Shown: positions 46,781-58,299, numbered from the stretch's first letter. The stretch: DNA of 64,000 nucleotides from Entonaema liquescens (GCA_902805475.1 CADCSX010000023.1:310001-374000); one strand, 5' to 3'. Made by a program: numbers and translations. The notes: a model not told the origin generated them from the letters alone.

Positions 46781-47195
46781 ACTCAAGATATTCTAGGCGA
46801 GCTAGGATGTCGTAGAGACAGTGCATCGCGTTCATCTATGAAGTGTGTATTGATGCGATAAATATGGCGGTCCTCACCCTTTTCAGGAATTGCAATCTCC
46901 ATCATCCATGACAGGTGGGTGTGTTTGTCCCTTTCCAGAATATTGTGCCCACATCGGAAGGGACCGCAAGGAGACTAGGGACGCAAACACATTCTCGGTA
47001 AATTGTTCACGTACGTCCTCATTTTTTTTGGGCACGTACAGGCGGAGCAAGCTTGTGCAACCCCCAAATTGGCAATGGTTTGGTTTATAGGGATATCTCG
47101 ACCAGTTGTTTGCCAAGTTCTATCGAAGTCTTTACCACTTCTTTCTTACCACTACCACAACAACTTTCACAAACTATTTAAAAGAACTTGCTACG

Positions 47196-48092
47196 ATGAG
47201 TCTTAAGACGATCAAACTTTACTGGAGGAGTAAGTATAGCATGTTTTTACTTGGACATTACTGATACTGTCACTTCCGCAGACTACGTTCCTAACCCTTC
47301 CAAGGTTCTTATTATCCTCGAGGAGCTCAACCTACCTTACGAGACATCATGGGTCGAGCTTGATGGCCTCAAGCAGAAACCATACACTGATGTCAACCCA
47401 AACGGTCGCGTGCCGGCTATTGAGGATCCCAATTATAATATCACGCTCTGGGAGTCTGGTGCGATCGTTCAGGTAAGCTCCATAACTTAAAACACCCACG
47501 CTTTTTCATTTCTCATTGAGCTGACCCTCCTGACTACTAGTACTTGATTGAAACTTACGATAAGGATAACAAGATCTCGTACAACACCTTTCCTGAGAAG
47601 TACCTGACGCAGCAATGGTCATTCTTCCAAGCCTCTGGCCAAGGTCCCTATTTTGGCCAAGCCGCCTGGTAAGTTTTTTGGGCTATGAGGTAACCTGCTG
47701 GGACTCAGCGCCTAAGCATCCTTAAAAACATTCATTGCCAATAGCATTCGACCCCACACAGGTTCAACATCTTTCATGAAGGAACGTACGGCGAATCCCC
47801 AGAGTCAGCCAAGATTCGCTACGGTAACGAGGTCAAGCGTGTGGCTGGTGTTCTCGACGGTGTGCTGGCCAAGTCGACATGGCTCGTAGGCGACAAGTGC
47901 ACGTACGCCGATCTGGCCTTCACGATGTGGAACTCGCAGTTGGCTTTCGTCATGGGCAGTCGGACTGGAGAACATGCGTGGAACCCAGATGCGTTCCCTC
48001 ATTTCACCAGGTGGCAGAACGCTTGCTTGAGCCGTGATAGCGTCAAGAAGGTTCTCAGTGTTCTAGTCGATCAAGAGGTCAAGAACAGCTAA
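47196..48092 (+). CDS. Glutathione S-transferase, Ure2p-type
   Basis: Conjugates or transfers glutathione in the cytosol, likely stress or xenobiotic response. Exons 47196-47229, 47282-47472, 47541-47668 and 47762-48092 close to 227 residues. Thioredoxin-like N-domain: IKLYWRNYVPNPSKVLIILE and WVELDGLKQKPYTDVNPNGR, with the cis-Pro segment NGRVPAIEDP and the glutathione-binding ESGAIVQYLIETY. The helical C-domain starts after YLTQQWSFFQASGQGPY and includes the capping motif LVGDKCTYADLAF. The first exon is only 34 bases. No frame or splice defects were seen, in contrast to the genes on either side. Confidence 0.92.
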
Positions 48093-48434
48093 ACATAGGC
48101 ATAGGTTATTCGAGACCTTGTAGTAAACCTGCTCATAGGCCGCTGCCATGAGCTAGCGTATTCCATCTCAATCCCCCATAAAGAGGGGTTACCTATCCCT
48201 TGCATACCCCTTTATTAATAGATGCTTTGGACCAGAGTAGTACTAGCACTACAAGCCAACCAGGTATTCCATGGTTTAAAAATTTAACTGTTGCACTTAT
48301 TCCGGTAAGGGCAGACGCAAGCCACAATCCAGAACCGTAGACAGGGAGACTGGGACGAAGAATATTTTGTAGTCAAATTATCGCAGTAAAGATAGCTATT
48401 GTGTTCCAACAATCTATCTCAAGTCTATCGCACG
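48093..48434. other. Intergenic spacer
   Basis: Short spacer between two + strand genes. Nothing recognised. Confidence 0.5.
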
Positions 48435-49625
48435 ATGAACAGCTTCACCTTCCTTCCACTGGCGTTCCTGGTCAATTTGTTTGACAGCTTCACCTCGGCC
48501 TTTGGCTCCAATGGCATATCCAATCCTGTCAGCGGCCCATCCACCGGGGGTGGCTCGACCTGCATTTCCGGCGGCATCACGCTTTCTGTCAACACAACTG
48601 GGACCAAACTTCTTTACGAGGCGCCTCAAGATCAGATAGGCGTAACAGAATCATTCGTCGAGTTCTTCCAGGCAGGCTCAACCTTCGTCGCCGACACCAC
48701 TGCTGGGGGGTCCAGCGTCATTTCTGGCGATTACAATATCTTCGTTAAGCTCTGCTTACCCACCGACCCAGAAATTTTGGCTCAGGTTAAGACAGTGCAG
48801 CTGTTGACACACGGAGCTACTCTGGACCATACCTACTGGGATATTGCTCCAGGTTACAGCTATATCGATGTTGCCACAGCAGCAGGCTACGCCACGCTCT
48901 CCTACGACCAACTAGGCGTGGGAAAGTCAGACCATCCGGATCCCATACAGGCCGTTCAGGCCACCTCCCAGCTTGCCGTCACGCACACACTGGCCGAGCT
49001 TCTCCGGAACTCCGAGCTAGGCGGGTACCGCTTCGACAAAGTCGTGGGCGTCGGGCACAGCGCAGGAAGCACGCTGACCCAGGGCATCACGACGCAGTAC
49101 CCGCAGGACTTTGACGCCGTGATCCTGTCCGGCACCAGCACCAGCGCGGACTCGGTCCCGCTAACTATGGCAGCTTTCAACTTCATCAACGCCAACACCG
49201 ACCCCGCGCCCCAGTTCCAGGACCTACCAGCCGGCTTCCTGACGCAGCAATCAGCCGCCGGCATCTAGTTTGCGTTCTACCGGCACCCCAACTTCGACGA
49301 GGGCGCGTTCCGGCAGCAAGTTGCGCACAAGCAGACGAACACGCTAGGCGTGCTGCTCACGCTCGGCGGCATCGTGGCGCCGTCGACGGAATTCACTGGG
49401 CCGGTGGATGTCGTCAACGGCGAGAACGATCTCGTCTTCTGCGGTGGTAACTGTGTTCACCCGACGGATCAGAATAGCGCGGTCTTGTCGGTGTTCTACC
49501 CGAAAGCGGCGGAGGGGAGTCGCACGTATGTTGCGGCGGGGGCGGGACATGCTATCGCCGCCCATAAGAGCGGGCCGGATAGCTTCAAGCACACGGTTCA
49601 GTTCTTAAAGGACAACGGTTTATGA
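48435..49625 (+). pseudogene. Secreted alpha/beta hydrolase interrupted by an in-frame TAG
   Basis: One continuous frame of 397 codons from ATG 48435 to TGA 49623-49625, broken only by TAG at 49266-49268 (codon 278). A signal-peptide-like start (MNSFTFLPLAFLVNLF) is followed by an alpha/beta hydrolase: LLTHGATLDHTYWDI (oxyanion region), the nucleophile elbow GHSAGS near residue 209, then after the stop a likely Asp in NGENDLVF (about 330) and His in GAGHA (about 371). Translation as written would lose the Asp and His, so the product should be inactive. TAG could derive from CAG by one C-to-T change, the kind RIP makes. The second half keeps good codon use and no further defects, so the stop is recent or a base error. 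Substrate unknown. Confidence 0.85.
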
Positions 49626-49831
49626 GTACTGTTACTCCCGCAAGAAACGGGTATGTAGCATTTTGGTTTTCTTAGTGCCATGCGAATAAAGATGGCTACT
49701 GCGCATTAGTGCTGTTTCCATATGCTTGATCCGTTATCTCAGTTGGGCTCTGACTATAGCTCCGCATACCCCCCATGAGTTCACCACCTATGATGCTGCG
49801 TCGATGTGATAATGTATGCCTTGTTGTCGTA

Positions 49832-51451
49832 TTAGTTCTCTCTAAATATTTCAAGTCTTGCCCTTCCGGTTATTAACGTCCATACCCACAGCCCGTCTAC
49901 GACCACAATATCGATGAAACTAAATACTAAGCTTCCGCCGAAAACTAGTCTATGGTAGGTCCAAGCGTTGCTTACGTCTAGATTCTTCACCTGGCACACT
50001 ATAGCCCATGGTAAGACGTAGAAAAGGTTGCTGACCAAGCTCTGGTAGAGGTACCATTTAGGCCGCGTGGCAAGGAGTACGGTGGCGAGCTGAGTTGATG
50101 CAGCGTAGAATATGTAACACCAATCAATCGTCCGCCACATGTACGCTGTAATATCTGCGACGTCGTCCGGCTGGCCTAGATATCGAGCGAAAGATCTAGC
50201 ACCCCATATAGAGAGAAAGATGGCAAGTGGGACTTCAACTAACAGAGAAATCGCAAGGGAAATAAGAGCCGGCCTCGTAATTCTAGTAATGGTTTTAAAT
50301 GCAACGCGACCAGGCCTACGCGTTGTCTTGCCGATAGAACGGCGCCATGATCCCCAGTGATGACCTATAAATGCGAGACCCGTCGCCTCTAAAGCTTGAA
50401 CAGGAACCATAACTAATCCCCATCGAATAGTGGTGAATATTGTCCACGCGGAAGCATATGTTGAACCTAGCGCGACAATGGTGCTGACTAGCCAGAGATA
50501 TAAGGCATTTCGTATGGCCGACTCAGCAAGGGTAAGAATGCCAGGTTGCAGCAGCACAGCTAGGGCGCGGAAACTCAGCTGGATTTTAGTATCAGCGTCT
50601 ATCCGCGTCTGAGAAACTTCCCGACGATCATCCTCTGAAAGTTCTAGTTGATGCTTTCGATGCTGCAAGCTCGTTGTCCATAGAAAGTAAGCAAGTCCCA
50701 CGAACGCAGCCACCATACCACAGGCGAGTTGGACGCCAGCTTGCATATTAATAGTCGGTTTGATACTACCGACGTGGAATCGCGAAATTATCAGCATGTC
50801 GAGAATGATATTTACGGCAAACTTAGTCGTGCTAATGACCAGTGGAATATCAGGCTTGTCAAGCGCTCTAGTCGCGGCCGCCACAGCGGTTTCAATCGTC
50901 GAGCTTAGGGCCGAAAAAGCGCTGATCCGAATGTACGTCAAGCTCGCAGCGCGAACCTCAACCGGGACGAATCCCTGAGCAAAAGTTGCGGCGCCGGCTA
51001 TAAATGCGATGCTCATAATAAGTCCAAGGATAGACTGGAATAAGATGAGCGTGTAAGCGAGACCGAGACGCTGTGTTAGCGAGCGAGAGTCCTTGTCCGC
51101 AATGATGACCCAGGACGCGCGGGGCAAGCCTTCATTCAGCACCTCGACCACCACGCCGATGTACGTGTACACGTCGGTCGTGACAACAAGCGAAGGGTCC
51201 ATTTCCGCGACCCATAACTTGGATAGCGTGTTGTATAAAGCTGGAAGGAAGAATGCCCCCAAATTGAAGAGTAGCGCTCCGACATAATGGTTGCGATGGA
51301 ACCATTTTCTATGCCCTGAAGAAGCACGGTTCGTATCCGACGGCGATTGCGGTTCATCCACCGCGATGTCAACTTCGGGCAGCATTATGTAGCGATGATG
51401 GAATTTCCGTAATATGAAAGCCTTGAATCTCCTCATCCCATAAAGCCCCAT
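49832..51451 (-). CDS. MATE-like multidrug/toxin efflux transporter
   Basis: Polytopic membrane protein, 539 residues, one exon. After a ~55-residue hydrophilic start (SPSDTNRASSGHRKWFHRN) there are about twelve hydrophobic segments, arranged as two halves split by a hydrophilic loop near 280-300 (LQHRKHQLELSEDDRREVSQ). Examples: LFNLGAFFLPALYNTLSKLW, LILFQSILGLIMSIAFIAGA, LWLVSTIVALGSTYASAWTI and LISLAISLLVEVPLAIFLSI. The segment ASLTYIRISAFSALSSTIET resembles MatE/MOP superfamily cores. Direction and substrate are unknown. It lies tail to tail with the broken hydrolase and about 500 bases downstream of the P450 gene on the same strand. ATG at 51451; a second in-frame ATG five codons later could also serve. 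Confidence 0.78.
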   Translation of the reverse strand: MGLYGMRRFKAFILRKFHHRYIMLPEVDIAVDEPQSPSDTNRASSGHRKWFHRNHYVGALLFNLGAFFLPALYNTLSKLWVAEMDPSLVVTTDVYTYIGVVVEVLNEGLPRASWVIIADKDSRSLTQRLGLAYTLILFQSILGLIMSIAFIAGAATFAQGFVPVEVRAASLTYIRISAFSALSSTIETAVAAATRALDKPDIPLVISTTKFAVNIILDMLIISRFHVGSIKPTINMQAGVQLACGMVAAFVGLAYFLWTTSLQHRKHQLELSEDDRREVSQTRIDADTKIQLSFRALAVLLQPGILTLAESAIRNALYLWLVSTIVALGSTYASAWTIFTTIRWGLVMVPVQALEATGLAFIGHHWGSWRRSIGKTTRRPGRVAFKTITRITRPALISLAISLLVEVPLAIFLSIWGARSFARYLGQPDDVADITAYMWRTIDWCYIFYAASTQLATVLLATRPKWYLYQSLVSNLFYVLPWAIVCQVKNLDVSNAWTYHRLVFGGSLVFSFIDIVVVDGLWVWTLITGRARLEIFREN

Positions 51452-51973
51452 TTCCGCAATATTTATAAGAAGGGTAAATACGATAGAGGTATCTTGGTGA
51501 TGTAGATTTTAGTAAAACCTTCTGGTCAACGATTGAGAATGCGGTGCGCCCCGTGCATCCCATAATATGACAGCTCATTATTCTCATTGTACCACACCAC
51601 TACTAGATATAAATATTGATAATGAGAAGGAACTTTTTATCTAATGCTACGAAGTTTTCATTTCGTAAATATTTGTTTTAATTTTACGTGTTTCCTCTTA
51701 TGATATTTGGTGGTGTGAAATCTTTACCGCAGCCCCTTTTCGAGCAGTCAATGGGATGCGCAATTGTACAGTAACCTAACATCTATAAAATCACCGGATG
51801 ATAGTAAGTAGACGTAGCACTACTATACTAAGCAAAAATAACAGTTAAATATCTTCTAGTTGTCAGATTTCTAAATATTATTCTACATAGGATTATACAT
51901 ATTAGGTAGATCTGTCGTTATATTACCTATCGCGTTGCCGCCTTACCTATATCGCTGCCATTTTCGCTCAGTC
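51452..51973. other. Intergenic, AT-rich
   Basis: Upstream region of the transporter gene and 3' flank of the P450 gene. Nothing recognised. Confidence 0.5.
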
Positions 51974-53651
51974 TTAATGAGACGCATCTACCTTGTTGTC
52001 TCCGACATCCTCCGCCGAAATCTCCATATCCTTGTCGTAGCCAGAAAAAGAGACCTTCCACCGCCTATTATCCCTAGGCCGGATCTCGACATTTACGTCC
52101 CAATCGGGGACGGGAACGGCCGCTACTAGGGGTGAGTTATTAGTCGTAGGTCGTAACCAATTGCCCCCCACTGGACGAATGTCGAACCGCAGCGCCATCA
52201 GAGCTGAGAACATCAAGATTTCCGTGGATGCGAAGTGTCGTCCCGGACATAAAGTAGTACCACCGCCGAACCCACGGAAAGCGATCGGGTTAGGCGCCTT
52301 AACCCCGGGCTGTCGTATAAACCTCTTGTGGCAAAATTCGTTTACCCTTTCTCCCCAGATAGATGGTGTAGAATGCTGGACTCTAGATGGGATCATCACT
52401 GTGCTCCCCTTCTTAATGAGGTACTTATTATCGAGCATATGGTGCTCCATTGCGATTCGGGCAGAGACGCCTATGGCGTTACAACGAAACATCTCCTTAA
52501 AGGTAGAGAATAGAATAGGGCAAGACCCCTTAACATCTGCCAGATCGATAGTGCATACCCCATCTACTTCCTTCACGTGTCCATCTAATTCGGCTCTAAT
52601 ATCTTGCAATACGACGGGGTCGGAGAATATATGATATATCATCCAAAAAGTTGCTGGTAATGTGTTGGCAAGAACAGCAAAAGAACCGCCTACTTCCATC
52701 TTTGCTGTCTCTCTAAGGGGAATCTGGAAGTCCTCGTTGATGTTGAACCGGCATTTAACGAGTTCAGAACCTTCTTTATACGCACCCGATTCAAAGTAAC
52801 GCTCCCAGATTTTACCCATATACTCGCGAGCCTCAAAGCTCTGCTTGGCGACAACGCGAGGCCAGAGCTTCAACACGAACATCATGATCCCCGGTTCAAA
52901 TTTACTACATATGCCTTTAAGTATGCATGCAACTATGGAAAGGTTACTCGGAGGACTTACTACCAAGCCTCTTCCATAGTCGGATCGCGATAGGGGTTCT
53001 TGGGGCCATAGACACCCTCTGTGGTCGCCATTAGCAACTCATGGCGCGTCCACTCGAACAATTGAATAGTCGTCGGCCCCTTCTCTGCCAGTCTATCCAA
53101 GGACTCGGCGAGTACTTCAATCGATCTCCTATTCATAGCGTCCAAGCCCGGCCCCGCACTTACCGCGTGATGGATAAATTTGGGAAACGTCACAAGGTAA
53201 CCTTCATCACGGACCAGATTGTGAGATATAATCTCATGCGTGCGTCTGTTGACGCCCATCAGATCCCGAGCTAGCCTTGACTCCAGAGCAGTAAAAGCTA
53301 ATGTGCGGAACTGGCGCTGCACCGGCGGAATGAGAGACGTAGAATTGATGACATATATCCTTGACCCAGGCATCCGTAGCGTGTATAATGGAAGGTTGTA
53401 CTTGTCTCTGTTGGGATAGTGTTCAGTACCAGGTATGAATTTGTGGTGATGCATCTTTGGAGCACCGACCTCAGCTCGCTGTAATAATTGGCTTTCTTAG
53501 TCGCCATACCCAGGATCGGAGATATGAATGGGATGGTGTCCGCAACTGATGGGGGCTCTTTCGCGTCTTGCGTGAAGTATAGGAGCGCCCATAGAAACAC
53601 GTAGGCGCCTACAATCGCCTCTAAGATGACGATCACAAAGCTGGACATCAT
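51974..53651 (-). CDS. Cytochrome P450 monooxygenase
   Basis: Haem-thiolate monooxygenase anchored in the ER; substrate unknown. Exons 53651-53470, 53407-52961 and 52904-51974 close to 519 residues. N-terminal anchor VIVILEAIVGAYVFLWALLYF (residues 6-26). The I-helix region is GGSFAVLANTLPATFW, the K-helix ExxR is EMFR in STFKEMFRCN, and the haem loop is FGGGTTLCPGRHFA with the axial Cys near residue 428. The haem-loop style (GGGTTLCPGRHFA) and the missing Thr pair in the I-helix resemble the CYP7/CYP8-like fungal group, some of which do not do ordinary hydroxylation; this is inference. The intron at 52905-52960 was fixed by donor GTAAGT and joins EEAWY to KFEPG. Confidence 0.9.
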
Positions 53652-54195
53652 GTATCTCTCATCAAGGCTGATGAGCTGTATGTTTGATGCTGAGTTTAGG
53701 AGGTGTAGGCACAAAGATGAAAGATAAGATTCAGTTTAGGGTTACCAAGATTTCGTTCGTAGCTCTTGATGGTAGATACTCAAAATCAATATTACGAGTA
53801 TGCAGGGATTTTCCTTGCTTCTACCATCTTTTGTGCTACATAGGCTTGGGTGTTATCTTAGGGTTACCAATGTCAACACTTCACCAAGAAGACGTAAAGA
53901 AAATTTTTTTTTTTTTTTCGCTCCTTACTGTCCGTTTTCACCTGGATCCGAGTGATCGTGCTGTATATAGGTATACGGAGAAGGACTTCAATGCTTTATT
54001 TTAACATATGTATTACCTACTCATAGAAGGTGGATTTCGTGGCTGTTGGTAATCCAAGCTAAAAATTAGCTCCTTTTTCAGCTCTAGAAGGATTAACTAT
54101 GACAAGTCAGAAGCGGTAGCGACTTAGGCCAATAAGTAGTGATGGAGAGTTTTTTGAGAAGCATTTCGCTAACGTATCGACCGCACTACTTGATT
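53652..54195. other. Intergenic spacer
   Basis: P450 promoter and 3' flank of the arylsulfotransferase-like gene. Contains a T16 run at 53906-53920. Nothing else. Confidence 0.5.
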
Positions 54196-55949
54196 TCAGC
54201 AGCTGCTTTGAGACGATACCACGTTAGAAACTCCACCAGTTATACCAATGCCTCGCGCCTCAACGCGGATTGAGGAGGCTTGGCCCGGTATCGTTGCCAC
54301 TGTTTCGAATCCGGTCCTCTCTACGTGAGATGCTAGACTAAGGCTGGAGTTGTTATTTCCGGCGAAGATATCCCACGATTTATGTTCTGTGGCACCAAGC
54401 CAGCTCATATACACTGTGGTGCTATTGCTAGCTTCATTCCTGCATGCCACGACGCTCGGAGGGGATTTAGGGCGACCAACCCACGGGAGACGATAAGCAC
54501 GATAAGAAAATATGAGGCCGTCCCCAGGACCAAACTGTGCAGTCATCAATGTCGCGCCGTCGGGGCCGAACTCCCTTATCTTGGGTGTCGAGCCATATCC
54601 CATGATCACATGCCCGTCTTTCAACAATTGCGTGTTTCCTTGTGAAAGGGCATAGATCGCGTCTTGCGGATCGACATATGCGTGGTTGAGCGTCGCCTTC
54701 ATGGTTTCCGTATCAAGTGTCAGAAATACGCCTTTAGTTTGGTTTACCCCAGACGCGACATCCGAAATTGCGTTATCAAAGAGGCTAATTTGAACTTTAT
54801 TTCCCAACTCTTGTCGGATGCGAGCATCATGTTGGTAGCAAAAGGAAAGTTGGCCATCAAGCTCGAAATCACCGCCAGTTTGACCCTGAATAGTGTTAGT
54901 TGTCTCGTCTCGATACGTAGGACAATAGTCTAGGAGATTTCGTTGGAAATACCTGTAGAGTCCATTCAACGGTGCCGTTCTTCGAAACCTTGAAGATCGA
55001 GCAGTAGTATCTCAAGGAGATTAAGTATGATCCGTCGTCAAATTTGTCTACCGAGTTGATGTGGAAGTAACCATATGGAACTGACTGGTTCCTGCCGAAG
55101 TCTGCAAGAGGATAGAACTGCTGAACATGAGATATAGGAATTTAGTCAACATGTTCCAGCACGCTCCACTTGAAAAGTATCTTGTTGATCTTGATATCCA
55201 GCTCGTAGAATAAACTGTCAGATACCCATCCATCTTGTGGCCCGCCAATAGAGCTCAGCTCGTATTGGGTGACATCGTACACTGTTACAAGAATAGTATC
55301 CTGAGCAGTGATCCGAGACTCGTGCATATCGAGGTGAGATGTGAGCTGGCTGGCATCAAGTTCCGGTATGGTCAAGAAGTTTCCTTCATCCTTCGTTAAC
55401 GAAACATTGTAGATGCTTGTATAAGAGTCATCGAGAGTCTGGATGATGCCGTGGCCCCATCCGTAGGGCTCCGCTAGCGAGACTCCGTTGAAAAACGTAA
55501 GAACTGGCTTGCCCTCGAACGTTTGGGTCCTGAAAGCACTGTAGTCGCCGTATCCACTCTGCCAGATAAGGTCATTGTCATCTGACATGATGAAGAGACT
55601 ATAGTTGTGCGCGTACTCTCCATTCTGATTAAAGAAGAGATAGCCAGGAGATGTCGGGCCGGATTTAGTGATGTTCAGTAGTGGACTATACATAGTAAGT
55701 TAAGTAGCCATAATATGCGAATATTGCCGTATGTATCCTTTCAAGGCTTCTTTGCTCCGCGAAACACTCAATCAGGCATTGAGGGAACTAATAGTAAGAC
55801 ATCAAGAGGTAAATATAAGCCATATTTACTTACGGCTCTGCTGAACTAGACTTATAAGTTTGCCATGGCCAGGTATGATTCTGCGCTGACACCGGAGATG
55901 CTTGGAAAGAGCAGATTAAAAAAGATACAGCAAAGAGTAGAAGAGACAT
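54196..55949 (-). pseudogene. Secreted arylsulfotransferase-family protein interrupted by an in-frame TAA
   Basis: Beta-propeller protein of the fungal arylsulfotransferase-like family; natural substrate unknown. Exons 55949-55834, 55685-54953 and 54885-54196 close to 513 codons. Exon 1 encodes a clear signal peptide (MSLLLFAVSFLICSFQASP) and WPWQTYKSSSAEP. Family segments: PTSPGYLFFNQNGEY, IWQSGYGDYSAFRTQTFEGK, YGWGHGIIQ, FHINSVDKFDDGSYLISLR, SFCYQHDARI and HVIMGYGSTPKIREF. Codon 220 is TAA (55144-55142), after SVLEHVD; the frame resumes at once with IPISHVQQFYPLADFG and stays open to the end. A tiny GT-AG intron of 30-42 bases could remove it but would be unusually short. AAA or AAG to TAA is not a RIP-type change. 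Confidence 0.82.
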
Positions 55950-56305
55950 TTTCAACTACTCTACTGATTGATATGCCCTACACAGGATCCTGTAGAGTCA
56001 TTTGGATATTGAAGTGTGAACACGACTACCTACGGACATTATATACCTACCTACTCATAGACCACAATAGTTTTCGACCCCGGTTTTCGAGGTGGATAAC
56101 TATGCATGAACCATACTACAACGGTGGCATTGAGCAACGTAAGTTTTGGCATACCCATGATACGCTAGACAGTGATAAGATCTTCATGAGGGTTGTTTTG
56201 AGAGAGTCCTTACCTTGCTCTCGACGAGTGCTGAAGGTTCGAACGAAGTTGCCCAGAGATAGAGTGACTGAATTGAATGATACTTCAAAATAATTGAGGT
56301 AAAGA
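55950..56305. other. Intergenic, upstream of the arylsulfotransferase-like gene
   Basis: Promoter side of the minus-strand gene. A + strand ORF at 55865-56293 is mostly antisense to exon 1 and is not called. Confidence 0.45.
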
Positions 56306-56482
56306 TTATGAGGGGTTTAGACCGAAAGGTGAATCGTTCAAGTATGAGGCCCGGGACACCGGATTCAGCGACAACGTCAAGATATTGTCTCTAGCGATTT
56401 CGGGATGATGATCATACCTCACATACACTGAAGTGGCCCAAATGACGACCGCAGCATAGCAGATACCAACGGCTAGACCCAT
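56306..56482 (-). CDS. Short ORF with one membrane segment (58 residues, doubtful)
   Basis: Not recognised. ATG at 56482, TAA at 56308-56306. It starts MGLAVGICYAAVVIWATSVY, a good single membrane anchor, followed by a polar tail (RYDHHPEIARDNIL, then LSLNPVSRASYLN). It could be a small membrane peptide or the first exon of a gene whose remainder is gone; a donor-like GTATGA occurs after the anchor. It lies about 200 bases from the AT-rich block. No second exon found. Confidence 0.3.
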   Translation of the reverse strand: MGLAVGICYAAVVIWATSVYVRYDHHPEIARDNILTLSLNPVSRASYLNDSPFGLNPS

Positions 56483-58207
56483 TTCCAGTCAATCGCCCGA
56501 GACTAGGAAAAGCCAATGAAAGCTATGTCTTCGTAAAAAGTTTTTCGGGTATAAACTGAGGGTAGATGGCCGGAAATGTGGGGATTGTGGGATCTAATCA
56601 GCAGATCTGATAAGATTAACCAAGATCAGTAGCCAATCGGCACATATTAGTGCTGTTTACACAAGTTCGACGTAGCACCTTTAAGGGGGTGCTGCGTATT
56701 GATTAAAGAAATGGGTAGTAATTAAAGATTTAATTAAAATATTTTTATTTAAATATGTTTTTTATTAAAAATTAAATAATATTAATTAAAATAATATTTT
56801 TAACTATTAAATATAGAAATTTTAAAATTTATTTATTAAAATATTAATTTAATATTATTAATTTTTAAATTTTTTTAAATAATTAAAAAATTTTTATAAT
56901 TAAAAAATTATTAATTATTATTAAATTTGTTTATTTAAAAGTTTATTTTTATTTAAAAAATTATTTAATTTTTTTAAATTAATTTAAATTATATATTTTA
57001 AAGTTAAATTTTTATTAATATTTTTTAAACGTTATAAAAAAATTTTATTATTATTAATTAAAATAAATTTGTTATTTATAATGTTTATTTAAGTTAATTT
57101 AAAATAATTTAAATATGTTAATTTATTTGTAATTTTAGTATTTAAATTAATTATTAATTTATAATATTTAAAAATTAATAAAAAAAATTTCGAAAATAAA
57201 TATTATTAAAAAAGTTTTTTTAAATGATAATATTTAATAATTTTATTAAATTTAATTTTTATAATTTGGATATAATTATATATTATGTACGATTTTAACG
57301 TTTAAATTTTAAAAAATATATTAATTTTATTTAATATAATTTTAAATAATTTTTAATTTTTATTTAATTTATAAATAATATGTTTTATAATTAATATTTA
57401 ATTATTTAAAAAGTTTTTTTTTAAATTAGTAAATTTATTAAATATAATTATATTAAAATTATTTAAATTTAATTTATTATATATATTTAAAATTGTTTTT
57501 ATACATTTTATATAAATAAAATATTTTTTTACGAGTATATTTTTAAATATAAATATTTTTAATTTTTTTATTAATTGTATTATTAATTTATTATGAGAAA
57601 AATAATTTACGGTATTATTTTATATATTATTATTGTTTTTTACGATGTTATTATTATTGTTTTTATTTTTTTATAATTAAGTTAAATTTAAATTAAAATT
57701 ATTAAATTTATAATTTTAAACGGTTAATAATTTATTATTTATGTTTTTAACGTTATTATTATTTTATAAAAATAATAATAAAGTATTATTTTAAATTATT
57801 TAATAATTTATAAAATTATTATATAATATTAATAAATTTATAAATTTATTTTATAATATTAAAATTATAAAAATATATTTATAATTAATATATATTAAAT
57901 ATTTATTAAAAAAAATTTATTATATTATATTTAATATATTAATTTTTAATAATAAAATTTAAATATTAAAAATAAATTATAATTAAGAAAAATAATATAT
58001 TTTAAATTAAATTAAAAAAATTAAAATTTTTTTTATTATTAAAAAATATTATTTTTTTAATAATTATTTTTTTTATATAAAATTAAATTATAATAAATGT
58101 AAAATAAAAGTAAAATTATATGTGTTAATATGTATGTTTAAAATGATATATATATTTTTTTTAATAATTAAAATTTTTATTATATTTATTATTTTTTTAT
58201 AAGTAAC

Positions 58208-58299
58208 ATTAATTTGGTAATAGGGGGCGTATTAAATCAACAATAATTATAATAAATGTAGGACGTACTAATAATACGTATTTTATTATATAATTTTAC
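58208..58299 (+). repeat. Left inverted terminal repeat of the 3.4 kb element
   Basis: Inverted partner of 61570-61661. Carries AGGGGGCGTATTAAAT and a RIP-changed inner copy GGACGTACTAA. Confidence 0.75.

Noticed and set aside
55865..56293. 142-residue + strand ORF
   Set aside because: Starts antisense to exon 1 of the arylsulfotransferase-like gene, where signal peptide and splice signals support the minus strand.
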